From assembly GCA_907165135.1 (NCBI GenBank), contig OU015566.1, positions 9,842,157-9,906,156 on the forward strand: 64,000 nt of DNA. Reading direction: 5' to 3'. The notes below the pieces were generated by a model that made no database searches, was not told the DNA's origin, and was given only the letters and a program-made list of their open reading frames with translations. Source of the DNA: Oikopleura dioica (taxonomy: Eukaryota; Chordata; Appendicularia; Copelata; Oikopleuridae). Shown here piece after piece: positions 1 through 10,959 of the stretch; within the stretch, counting starts at the first letter, position 1; each line of letters starts with the position of its first letter. The translations under genes were made by a program, and so were the position numbers.

Positions 1-639
1 TGTTCAGTATGGACTCAGAATGCTCTCAGTGGGTGCAAAAGACAAATTAATACTTGTGATTTGTTTGCAGAAGCTATCGTAGGAACGGAAAGTCGTCTGG
101 AAACAAGGTGACTCAAACGACTGTAAATAAAATTTTGCGAAAATGAACTTATTAACTTTTGGAATCAATGCGATTTGCGTATTTTTTTCTTGAGAAGACG
201 GAATAAGAGATATTAAAATTTACAAAGTTGTTTATTGAAAAAACAGAATATTTCAAGCTTTGTTAATTTAATATGAATTTTTGTTAAATCAGATTCTATT
301 AAAATTAATAAGCAAAAGATGAATAACTCGCTGTTTTAAACAGCAAGTTCGGCTCTAGAATTTAGAGACGGCGAAACGCAATTGTGTACCTATCAGCTCG
401 AAAATGTTTGTTAGTGCATTTTTTACGTTTCAAAATTTACTTTATTTTTTATGTCTCTCGCTTGAAAAAACTTTTTTTTTCTGTTTTTGTATGTACAGTT
501 AATTACAGTGGAATTTTCGCTAGCGTTTTGGGGACATGAAGCGTATTGGGTTTGTACAAATGGAGAGGATTTTGCTGAGTATTGATGTTGTTGTTGTGTA
601 GTGCTTGCTGTTGCTTCTTGTTTTGTTGTTGTTTCTGTT
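1..639 (-). other. 3' flank and probable 3' UTR of the kinase gene
   Basis: No coding signal of its own. On the minus strand an AATAAA hexamer (plus-strand tttatt, 441-446) lies about 195 bases past the kinase stop and is a plausible poly(A) signal. A CAA/CAG-rich stretch at about 580-635 on the minus strand gives glutamine/threonine-rich spurious ORFs. Nothing recognisable is seen in 1-420. Confidence 0.5.
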
Positions 640-3407
640 TTAGAAATCGTTGTCCCAACCAGAAGTTTCATCGGGTGGACCAGAGCTATCCGCGGAGAAG
701 TCGTCGAATTGCGATGTATCGGACGGTCCGGTTATGTTCGGCTAAAGCGAAAATGTAAAAAGCGGCCTCGCAATTATTCTTTGTAATGTTTACACTGTAA
801 AAGTGAGTGACTGTACCTTAATTGGTGATTCCATCAAGCCATATCGGAGCTTGCAAAAGTCGAAATCGCGTAAGAGATCGACCTCTCTAACTTCTTCGAT
901 CCCTTCTCTTGCTCCTAGTCGTCTTTCTGGGTCTGAATAATAATTGTGAACTTTGCGTCTTGAATTGCTAATTGTCTACCTGGATGGCAGAGAAGACGAA
1001 TGAGTTCGGCGGCATTCGGGCTGATCTGGCTGGGGAACTCGACAGCGCGAATTCCGCGGTTCGTCATTTCGTATGTCGCTTCATCCTAGAACAATGTTAA
1101 TCTCCCCTTCTCTTGAGCGCATTTTTTAGAGCCTTTCAATTAAGAAAATCGCTATCTTACGGTGTTTCTCCGGAATGGAGATTTGCACGAAAGTAGCTCG
1201 AAAAGGAACACTCCGATCGACCAGAAATCGCTGCCAAAGCTGTGCGGTCGTTTATTTATCACTTCGGGGGCCATGTATCCTTAATAGCTTGTTAAGGACA
1301 TGATAATGGTGGGTGTCGTTCAGACCTGGAGTTCCGCAGAACGTTCTCGTTATCGCATTCTTGCTACTCATGCGCTTGGCGAAACCGAAATCGGCGAGCT
1401 TGACGTAGCCGCGTTCGTCGATCAGCATGTTTTCTGGCTTGACATCGCGATGTACGATCTGAAGGGTTTATTCAACACCTAAAACTCGCGGTTTGTTCTC
1501 TTACCAAAGATGAGTGAAGATAGTCCAGGGCCTCAAGAATACAGGAGACAGCAAATACGGATTTTGGTTCTTCGAGGGGACCACATCGTTTCATCAACGT
1601 AAATAGTTCTCCTCCAATCAATGCTTCTGTTAGGAGGTAGACGAACTTGTTGTCCTTGAAGGTCTTGAAAAGCTTGAGGATGAAGGGCGAGTCGATCGAA
1701 AGGAGAATTTCGCGTTCAGCCTGAAAATCAATTTGAGTACTTTTGCAGAATATTTTCGTGTAATCCTAAAAGTCCATTTACAAAGTATCTTTCTTACCTT
1801 GACATGTCGTCGCTGACCCGCTTGAACTACACGATGTTTGTTGATGCACTTTAGCGCGTAGTAATTGTTGTTGTTCCGCACAAGCTCAACGTGAGCATAT
1901 CCACCGCGTCCGAGGATTTGGAGGCGCTCCAAGGAGTCGATTTCCAGCTCAGAGAGACGGACTTTGTTGAGTTTTGTGATGACTCGTGCAGTTGTAGTGT
2001 GCACGCCTGAAATAAAAAGTTATATTTTTTGCCTTCAAATTGAGGAAAAAATTCGATGATTTACCATCAAGAAGATGTCGAATTGCGGTTGGCGAAGAAT
2101 TGTGGAAAATTTCAATTCCGAAAGTCGTCGGTCTGTTAACTGCTTTCTGATTTCGCTTGAAGGGGAACATGTGGTAAGCTTCATAATCGGCGATTTTCAT
2201 CTGCCTCGATTCGGTAAAGAAGGAATGGTTTCGTCGTGGGTGCAAAACGTGGCTGTAGAGCGCCAGGAACTCTGGAATAAGACTTTCGTTCGTTGACTCC
2301 GTCAGAGAAGAGCGACGGTTTTTGTCCTGAATTGAAAATCTTCTCAGAGGTATTCTCGTAAATCTCATTTTTTCCTCGTTTCGGTTTCATTAAGATTAAT
2401 ATATTTTTCAAGCTTTTTCGAAAATTTAAATAAGGTAGTGTATTTTCTTCTTTTTTTGAAAATAGGTTTACGAGAGCAGAAGATTATATTCAAGTCATCT
2501 GATTTTATGGGCGTTTTATTCTCACACAGAATGATCTATCGTCAGAAATGGTGCTCTGAGTGCGTTTTACGAGGTTTAATGATAACCCGAGGAAAAATTA
2601 GGACTTTTTACTTGCGACCAAAGTCAGAAGGTTCAAAATTTATAATTATATTTTTATTATTATAAATGATTTTTTGTTTTCTAACATTTTGTACCTGGTA
2701 TCCAGAGTCGTGGCTATTGACAGAATCGCGTTTGGCCTTGTCAGCTTCTGATTGCCAACTCGTCCTACTCATCGTTGTCATCGAGCCCGCCATGGTCAGG
2801 TTTCGGGTTGAGTAGCTTGATGAGTCGTACAGCTGCGAGTTGGAGTACAATGCGAAGTCGAAATTTGAGCCGGCAGCTTGTGAGTCGGCTCCGGTAAGGC
2901 TAGAATATGTTTGAGTAATTTTGAACTTCTTTATCTGCCATCCACTTATTTCGCCAAAATTCGAATATCATTGATATATTGATTATTTGATATATTATAT
3001 CAACCTGTTAGGAAAGTCGCTGTAAAGAAAATTCTTTGTTTTTAAAATCATCTCTAAAGGTATGAAAAAATTTCAAAGAATCACTAAAAGGAAGTATGAT
3101 TTTTACGGTCGGCTGTTCACATGAGCGGAAAAAAACCATGATCAATTAATGTTTCCCTATGACCTTTTTTAAGTCATAAAAATCACTGGCGATTGGGATG
3201 ATGTGGTGTGGCGAGCCGCTGCTTAATGCTTACCCTTGGATCTGTCGATCTGTTGAGTTGTGCGAGCTTAGGCTTCGTGAATTCGAGTCAGTGTCCGAGG
3301 TGTAGAGTCCGGAATCGACGCCAGAATCGATGGGGCGCGATGCAGCTCCATTCTTCTTTGGAGTTGAATTTCCGCTGATGTTTTCCTTTGCCGGCGCTTC
3401 CAGACGT
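640..3407 (-). CDS. cGMP-dependent protein kinase (PKG)-type Ser/Thr kinase, 5' end not found
   Basis: Ten exons with compatible phases: 3234-3407, 2695-2899, 2065-2326, 1798-2006, 1505-1720, 1326-1458, 1161-1279, 981-1086, 817-932 and 640-741. Together they give 546 residues plus stop. The kinase domain starts near residue 240. It shows a glycine loop [10 protein letters not shown], the ALK lysine, [16 protein letters not shown], a GTPGYMAPE activation segment and a [11 protein letters not shown] motif. The C-terminal tail (DTSQFDDF ... [10 protein letters not shown]) matches the PKG signature tail ending in SGWDxDF. The family phosphorylates Ser/Thr on cGMP signalling. The roughly 213 residues before the domain are Ser-rich ([21 protein letters not shown]) followed by a basic linker, with no clear cyclic-nucleotide-binding domain. 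Introns are mostly 43-80 bp, with longer ones near the 5' end. The first exon found needs an upstream exon ending in phase 2, so the start is missing. Confidence 0.9.
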
Positions 3408-6400
3408 CTGAAATTAATTTTGATGACAATGGCTTCAATCGAAAATGATCAAATCTTCCATTTCTTGACCCTGATTTAAAAAAATGATTTCTTATTCACT
3501 AAATTGTTTTAGATAGTTGTTTTCAGAAGGAAAGGGGCTGACCCAGTGTCGACCTTTTCACTGTGCCTGTTCTAGTAAGCCCTGCGGTCGAGCGTTCTTC
3601 TTATTTCACCAGTTCGCTGACTGAAGCCGAGCCCCACGCAATGACTAGACCCTTTGCTCAAGGATCTTAAGTTCTTGTAGAAGACTCACGGGATGTTTTG
3701 GAGGGCACGTGCATTTGTTTTAGGCTCACCTACAAGCCCCAGGGAGGGGCCGTGACTAATGTCTATCCCATAACAATTTCATTCTTCGTAACAAGCAGTA
3801 CCAAGGACTTAGAGAATGTCGATTTTACGCTAACAATGCAACTTATTACTAAGTTAATTAATTACAAACTGATGGCAATAACAACTCTGACTCTTGATTA
3901 CTTATTGCTTATGGCTTGTTGATTTGATCATTTCCAATCATAACGGTCTATTTATCTGAAAAAAACGATTATTTTTTTCCGAAAAGATTTTTGAATCGAT
4001 ATTTATTTTTGTATTCAGTAGTTAATAGTAGCAAGATTACTTTCAACAAATTTATAATCAAAGTTTTTCTAGCCTAGATAAATACGAATAATCAATGTAC
4101 TTTTGAATGAGTGTCTTTTTTATTGAAGTTTGATCGTTATTAAATTGCCAATCTTTTGAAAATTTAAGAGGATATATGCTAGCATTTTTTCTGTTTTCGA
4201 ACGCCAGAAGCAAAAATAATTCTCAGGTCAACTTAGAATAATAATTTTTCTCAATAAATTATGGGCCGTAATTTTTCACCCCAACTCGATATATGGTTCA
4301 GTCCATTTTGATACCTGATGGTGTAGCCGTAATATTCGATTCCCATCAAGCGTGTTTTTTTTCTTTAGGTTAGTCTCTACTTCAGTATAAAAAGGCTCTC
4401 AAAGGCCACTTATTTGTTAGTGCTTCTCTCTCGTTGTTTATTTCAAAAATTCTTTTCTTCAGTCAAAAAGTTTATAAAACGCAAAGAAGAGGGTCTAGAA
4501 CATTAAGTGACTTGAGTTCGATTTGGTCTGTGAGGTATGGGTGCTGGTGCAGAAGACAGGCATGGTGCTGGTGGTGGAGGCGCCGCCTGGGGCATTCTAC
4601 TTTACGCAATCAGATACGCAGCGAGTAGCGAGTTCGGGACCCTTTACGCGGGAATCGAAAAGCCCACGTGCGGCTATCTAATCTTGCGGAACTCACGTTC
4701 AACTGTAACCTGCCAAAATGATAGAGCACAAGTTCAGCAAGTTCAGCTTTTAGAGATCTAAGAGTTATCTAATTCAAGCGGGAGGCCGATCAAGAGATTT
4801 TCAAGAGAGAATCGTTTTTACGAAATATTCCAGAACAAACCGGATTAGCCCAGCCAGAAATCACGTGACCCCCTAATATTTTGATCCGGATGTTTTCAGT
4901 TAATTTGAAGTACATCATATTATATGATTCATATACCATTGAGGTATTACAGAGTTTGTACAACAAACCCAAAACGCTCATTAAAAAACTTGGAATCAAG
5001 GAAGAGTAAAAACCTGCCCGCCTTTGTTCTTACCTATTCTGGTGGACATAATCATGCTCAAGCTCTGGCACATCATCAATCGACTCCCGTCGATATCTCC
5101 TATCCCTCTTTGGCATGCAGTTGGCCATTGAGAAGCATGTTCTCAACTGGCGGATGCGCCGCATATTCTCGTACGTTCTGAAAGTCATTTAAATCTTGAA
5201 GGGAACCTCTGTTCTCTGAATCTATTACATTCATCTATCAAAGGAAGAATCCGCGATTGGCGAAATGATGAATTTATTTATAAAGTTTTGAACGCTCGCC
5301 AAAAACAGCTCATTATACAAGTGGCAGTTCTAGCGCTAGAATTCGTTCGGCAAAGTTCAAATTTATAAATAACAAAGTGTATTTTTTCTATGAATTCGAA
5401 AAAAATACGCATTAATAAAACAGAATTCTTACCGTTGATGTAGTTTTTGTTCGTTTCTTTCTCGATACAAGGTTTCAACAAGAAAAAAAAAGCTCCCTCT
5501 ACCCCCTTAAATTAGCATTCCTAGAAGGATCCTTATGCTTTAGAAACGTAATGCTAAAATCGACACGTTGAGCGAACCTTTTCTTTTTAGATTTTTTCTC
5601 CAAATCAAAAAATTCCGATTTGGGTGTACGAAAACCACACGAAAAAAATCTTGTTCTGACTATATCTGTCTCCACTACCCACTTCAATCGCACTGAAAAT
5701 GTGTTACGTAAGGTGAAATTTCAAATTAGCAAGAATAAGAAGAGGATCGTTTCGTTACTGTTTGCCTAGTATCTGTAGTCACCTTATTTAAGAAGAAGTA
5801 GAAGAAGTGTTCGGTAGATGGTTTCTTTCACTTACCCGTTGAGAGCAAAAAAGCACCTCATTGTTTTGATGAAATTAAAAATAAACCCCAAAGCGTGAAA
5901 AAAAATATCTTCAAAAAAGAAGAAGCTTGCGAAAGCGGTAGCGTTTGTTACAACGAAAAAAGTTGTTTTATCGGCCTGACCCTCGTTGGGCTGTCTATCC
6001 TAATGTGTCCAAAGGAGAGGCGGTCCAAAGAAGATCCAAGGAGTCCAAGTTCAAAGAAAAATCCAGCGGCCAACAAGCTGTCTTTCCAGAATAACAATAA
6101 AAGATCCAAGTCCAAGTGAGTCTGTCCAGTTTGTCTTCAGTGCCAAGCTTAATGGATCTACAAAGTCTTACCAAAATAAAAGTTTTGTAAATTGACGAGT
6201 AATTTTTGATGTTTCAATTGCTTTGATCGTCAAACTAAGAAAAAGGATGAGTATTTTTTTATTCGAAAAAGTGATGCTACAACCTTCAGAAATGAATCGG
6301 CTTGGTTCGTATCGTTAACATCTTTGATTGGTTGAAAATCATAAAAAAAAGAAACGAACTTGAAAAAAAAAACTGAAATCAAGGAAGAGAACAACCGATT

Positions 6401-6518
6401 TTCAGATGTAACTTTTTCAAAAAAAATCTAGGTGCTATTTTTAACCGTTTCTGTGTAGCTGGTTGCGCAGGTTGGTTGGTTTCTGGAAGATTTGGTTATT
6501 TTATTCGACATTTTAGGA
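3408..6518. other. AT-rich region upstream of the kinase, no convincing gene
   Basis: It should contain the 5' exon or exons and promoter of the kinase, which I could not place. A Gly/Ala-rich ORF at 4537-4761 (plus) and a basic Ser/Lys-rich ORF ending at 6119 (plus; PKERRSKEDPRSPSS) could be exons. Neither has a family match or a verifiable splice partner. Confidence 0.4.
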
Positions 6519-6558
6519 GGCCATGAAGGAACCAAAAAGATTATTTTCCTTCATGGCC
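6519..6558. repeat. Perfect 13-bp stem hairpin
   Basis: GGCCATGAAGGAA at 6519-6531 is followed after a 14-base loop by its exact reverse complement at 6546-6558. It lies in non-coding DNA. Confidence 0.8.
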
Positions 6559-6814
6559 AGAGAAATTATTTTTTGCTTGTCGAATTTAATCGACAGAAAC
6601 CTTTTCGTCCTGAAATAGAATGGTTATAACAGTGAAATGGGTTAATAAAGAGGTATAAAAGAATATGACACAAAACATTTTTACCGTTCAAATTGACAAC
6701 AAGCTTTTCCATTTATTAGCTTTTCTAGCCCTTCTAGGGCCTCTTGAAATTTGGGAACTCGACAAAAATAGAGGCTACAGATACAATTTTTTTGTGATTT
6801 ACCCCTGATTTCAG

Positions 6815-6972
6815 ACCAAAAAGGGGCCGTGCAGCTCAAACGGACGATTGATTCTGGATATCAAAGAGCAGTTCTTTCTAGTGGCAATGGCAGTTCATTC
6901 TTTTCTCACGAGATTTATGAAAGTTTTGCTGACGTTTCTCTTTGGCTGTCACACCATTTTATGCAAGTGATT
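6815..6972 (+). CDS. Candidate terminal exon containing a DSGYQ motif
   Basis: A 52-codon open stretch follows a good acceptor (CCCCTGATTTCAG) and ends at a TGA. It reads DQKGAVQLKRTIDSGYQR and then a Ser/Gly-rich and aromatic tail. A 47-aa ATG ORF just upstream (6664-6807, MTQNIFTVQIDNKLF start) might be its first exon, but no canonical donor gives the right phase. The alternative frame is also open here, so the coding status is uncertain. No family is recognised. Confidence 0.25.
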
Positions 6973-9662
6973 TGAGATTTAACGGAGGATTTCAATTTAA
7001 TCATCGGCGTCAAAAGGGCCTCCTTTGAATATATGCCTGTGAGATCATTCTTCGAAATATAAAATTATTTTAAATTCAAATTTTAAAGAAGTGAGCAGAA
7101 TTCGTTTACATCCGGTTACGAAAAAGTTTCTACTGCGGAGCGGATTAAAAACTAACAAATGATAACAATGCCAAATAGGCTATTTGAAATAGCTAACTTC
7201 CACAATCTTTGCTTCGACATGCACTTCCTAGAATATCTTTATCGTTAACTTTTCTGAAAAGACTAACAATAAAATTTTATGTTCAGAACCAATAATGGAG
7301 ATGGCAGGGATAAATGATTTTTTTTTTAATTTTCAAAATAAACATAAGGAGCCCCTTATTTTTTCAAATGGAGAACATTTCCAATTCTTATGTCCTCTGA
7401 AGACCAAAAATAAAAATAAATAATACCTCATGCGTCTATCTCAAAGAGGAATCAGAAAATTTCGACAAAACACCATAACTGACAACGAAAGAGAACTTTT
7501 TTATATCAAAAATAACGTCAGTTGAAGGGATCATTTCAAGAAATCAAATAAAGTACCTACTGTATCCTAAACAAGTTTCTATCAGAGAAATACTCAAAGA
7601 AACGTCGATTTATCTTCTTAATAGAAGAACGGTGAATACATATCGCTAGATTGTCTAATGTGGATAGCGTCATTACAGAAAACGAAATATGCTAAAAGTC
7701 CTAAGATAGGACAGGGAATGAGAACCACCTGCATAACCTGTAGATAGAGCCTGGACTCTCTGAGCAAAGTGCATCGAAGAGAAAGATACCCTCATTCATA
7801 AACGCTAACAATCTCACGTTATGAGCGCACGTTTATCACCGTTAGTTGAGCAAGAAGCCCGGCGATAATGCTTTATCAAACTTGTGTAAGACAACATTGC
7901 GTGTCCGCCAATTTGCAGCGATTGCATGTTCTATTGAGTGATCTCGACACGAGCTTATTTAACGCCAACCGTATTATTGCACTATCAAGATAATGAACAA
8001 ACTTTGATGCATAGAATGAGCGTTTTGATTTACGGTTAAATTCAAATAAAAGAAGAATGTACCAGAAAAATTCACGATGGAACGTGCATGCTACATTTCT
8101 GTAGACCTCAAAAATAAATTCTCCCCTGACATGGGTAGACACTTCAATAAACAGAACTGAATCAAGACTGCGGAAAGTCCTAACGGTATTAGCGAGACGA
8201 AAGCCGAAGTGCTGGGTTTGACACACCTGAGGACAGTTACTGACGCAAGGCCCTTGCTCTAAACATTGTAATTTTCGCCGCTTGGATACATTTCTTTTTG
8301 TACTCGAAGAAGGTGCGTAATGTGGACCGACTTACTAGTCAAGCAATTCGGAACAAGAGAAAATTCGAAAAAGAATTTTTTCTCGCGTGATCTTTTTTTG
8401 TCATTTTTTTTTAAATCTTAGCTCGAGGTCTTAGCTGTCAAGAATCAAAAATAGCACAAATCAATGTAACAACCGTGTTCGTTGCATGTTTTCAACGTTG
8501 AACGATTGTGTTATCAAGTTTGATAAGCGTAATCTTATCAAGGCACGGTTTTTGCACTCAGAGTACGTGGATAAACGTCAACTTTGGGACATGACTTATC
8601 AGCTTATGTGACCTCAATTAGAGCAAATGTTACTCATTATTGAAAATTCAAAGATTTGGCAGAATTTATCTTAGTGTTTGAGGTCGAATGAGACAGAGAT
8701 TAAGAAGAAACAGCATCGAATACTAAAGGTAATCTTCCGTCGGTTAGGGATTTCGATAAGGGCACTTATTAAGGGGCTGTAAAGAAATCAAATTAATCGA
8801 AATTAGCTCTGTGAAGCTAAAGAAGAAACCTATTAAGACTTTGGGATAGAGTTTTAACTGGAACACACAATTATAATCATAAATACAACCCCAGTGAATT
8901 ATCATCGATTTCTGAAGGACTCAGTTGTATTGTCTGATAGTCTGACGTGGAAAAAGCCATTTTTTGTCCCTAAAACAGACCAGAGCGGTTTGTTCATCCT
9001 TATTTTTAATCTCGAGGAATTATTTTTTTTGACAATCAAAAGATATTTATTTTCGCTCAAAATAAAGATCCGGCTTTGTACAAGTGTAGTTGATGAACAT
9101 CTCCTTTCTGGAGATAGATTTGAGTATTCTGGCTAACTTTGATATTTTGAAGTATTTTCTGTCCTAGAAAACGGTTATTTTGAACCTCACAAAATTGAAT
9201 ATGAAAAAACAAATTCCCGAAGACTAACGGCTAAATTTTTCAGAACCTTTAGTTTGATTCTATTAGCCTTACTTCCTCCTTATTATTTTTTTCTCAACCG
9301 GCACTTAGGTTGAACAGGTTCGCCAATATTGCACGCAGACCAAGACCGAGTCAATAAAATCGATGTCACTTCACTTTCAACCCTTCAAAAAAGGGTTGAG
9401 ATATAAATTGGCAGGATCGAGACCTACATCAATCGAAAGAGCATTTAAAGCTCTTTCAGAAAATATAATAACCTGGAAAAAAGTGGGGTGTGGAGGGGGT
9501 CATGTGACCAAAAAACTTAAACAGGCCGATTTTCAACACTTTGGGGCGATTTTTCTAGGTCATCACGTGACCTGACAATTTTGTCATAATACAATTTTTT
9601 GTTCCTTGGAACATGTTTAACCAGTCTACAAGGACAAAACCCTGAATATCACGTGTTAAAAA
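6973..9662. other. Non-coding AT-rich stretch
   Basis: No domain, splice chain, repeat or RNA gene could be supported. The longest ORFs (7876-8226 minus; 8894-9136 plus) lack family features. The second opens only with GTG. Confidence 0.4.
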
Positions 9663-10056
9663 ATGGAGCGTTTTTTAAGCGTGGAGCCTACTTATGGGTG
9701 CGGCACACAGATTGATGAGCTTTTCAAACAGATCTCTCATGCTTGTCCTGTTGCTGCTTGGCAGACGATTCTAGGCGACGTTGAACCTGACTGATATCAA
9801 TGGCTCATCAAAAAACTACCTTATTCTTAACCACTCTATCGACGCTTCAAATTCAACCGAAGAAACCGACATCAAAGATCTTCAACTAGCAAAACTATGC
9901 AGCAAGTGGGCCAGAGATAGATTTTGATTATACCTTTCAGAAATTCACAGCGGTCCTTACAGAAGCTCTCTTGCAACCGTAACTTTGCTCGATAATTTTG
10001 TCATTCCTCGTGGATAAAACCGACCACTAAGCTACAGCAACTATATTTTAGCTGAG
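9663..10056 (+). pseudogene. Possible decayed gene with one frameshift and in-frame stops
   Basis: A 43-codon ATG ORF (9663-9794; MERFLSVEPTYGCGTQIDEL start) is followed, one frame shift later, by a long frame beginning near 9774 (TLNLTDINGSSKNYLILN). That frame continues through TGA at 9925-9927 and TAA at 10015-10017 with protein-like sequence on both sides (KLCSKWARDRF, LYLSEIHSGPYRSSLATVT). No introns with GT-AG ends restore the frame. The family is not recognised, and chance ORFs are an alternative. Confidence 0.25.
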
Positions 10057-10812
10057 TAATTGAGGCGCTTGAACTGTCAATTTCAACAGGAATTATAACG
10101 GTATGAGAAAACGACGGAACTTTTCATCTCGACTCAAGACTCAAGAGGATAATTACAGAAGGTCATTATGAACCCAGGAATGGGAGCGAAAAGCGCTCAA
10201 AGCATTTTTGAAAAAACTGGAACTTCAAATAAAAAAAATCGCTTAGAAAAAATTCACAGTTTCTCTAAAATTGATTAATCTAACTCACTTTTTGTCCTTT
10301 TTAAATTTTTCACTTTGCTTAAATTTTATCCACATTTTCGCATAAAAATGGAATTTGAGCGAACATTTTAAGACCTTCAGATAAAGTGCTCAATTTTTGG
10401 AAACTTTAAAACTCTCTTTTCTGAGGTAGACTAGAATTCGTCTTTGGATAACGTGAGGTATTAAATTATCGGCCCAAAAATTAGAATGTATGACAAGAAC
10501 CCCGTGAATCCTTAATCGATACAGCTGCAGTGTTTTCGATCTTTGAACTAAGACTCGCTTAATTTTTTGATGGTGCTTATTTTCAAAGGATAATTTTCTA
10601 CGAAATGAATTGAAAAATGGAATTGAAACAGCCCCTTAAAATTAGCCAGTTTTATAATAAAATATAAAGAAAATTAAAATTTTTTCACTTTTATTAAAAA
10701 CAATTGAACGGTAAAATTCTCTGTGTCATACTCATCATTCAAAAAATAATGTACTTACGTGGCTAGAAGAATTGTTCAATCTGTTTTCAATTTCGCCTTT
10801 TTCCCCTTCCAG
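10057..10812. other. Non-coding stretch
   Basis: AT-rich. It ends in a classic polypyrimidine tract (TTTTTCCCCTTCCAG) that leads into the next exon candidate. Upstream exons of that candidate were not found. Confidence 0.4.
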
Positions 10813-10959
10813 CAAGGAAAAAGGCTCAATATAGGTGTCAGAAATTCTGGCCCATCATTAGCTCGAGAAATCAACGAAGATTTCATTGGGCTTCAGGACC
10901 AGCGAATTCCTTCTCGTCGAAATCCATTCTCCCCAGAAGCAGTAGAACTTTTGATTTAG
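10813..10959 (+). CDS. Candidate terminal exon, unknown protein
   Basis: A strong acceptor (ttccccttccag) opens a 48-residue reading frame ending at TAG. The peptide starts QGKRLNIGVRNSGPSLAR and ends NPFSPEAVELLI, and is hydrophilic with balanced composition. No donor partner upstream could be fixed, so only this exon is called. No family is recognised. Confidence 0.33.
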   Translation, partial: QGKRLNIGVRNSGPSLAREINEDFIGLQDQRIPSRRNPFSPEAVELLI

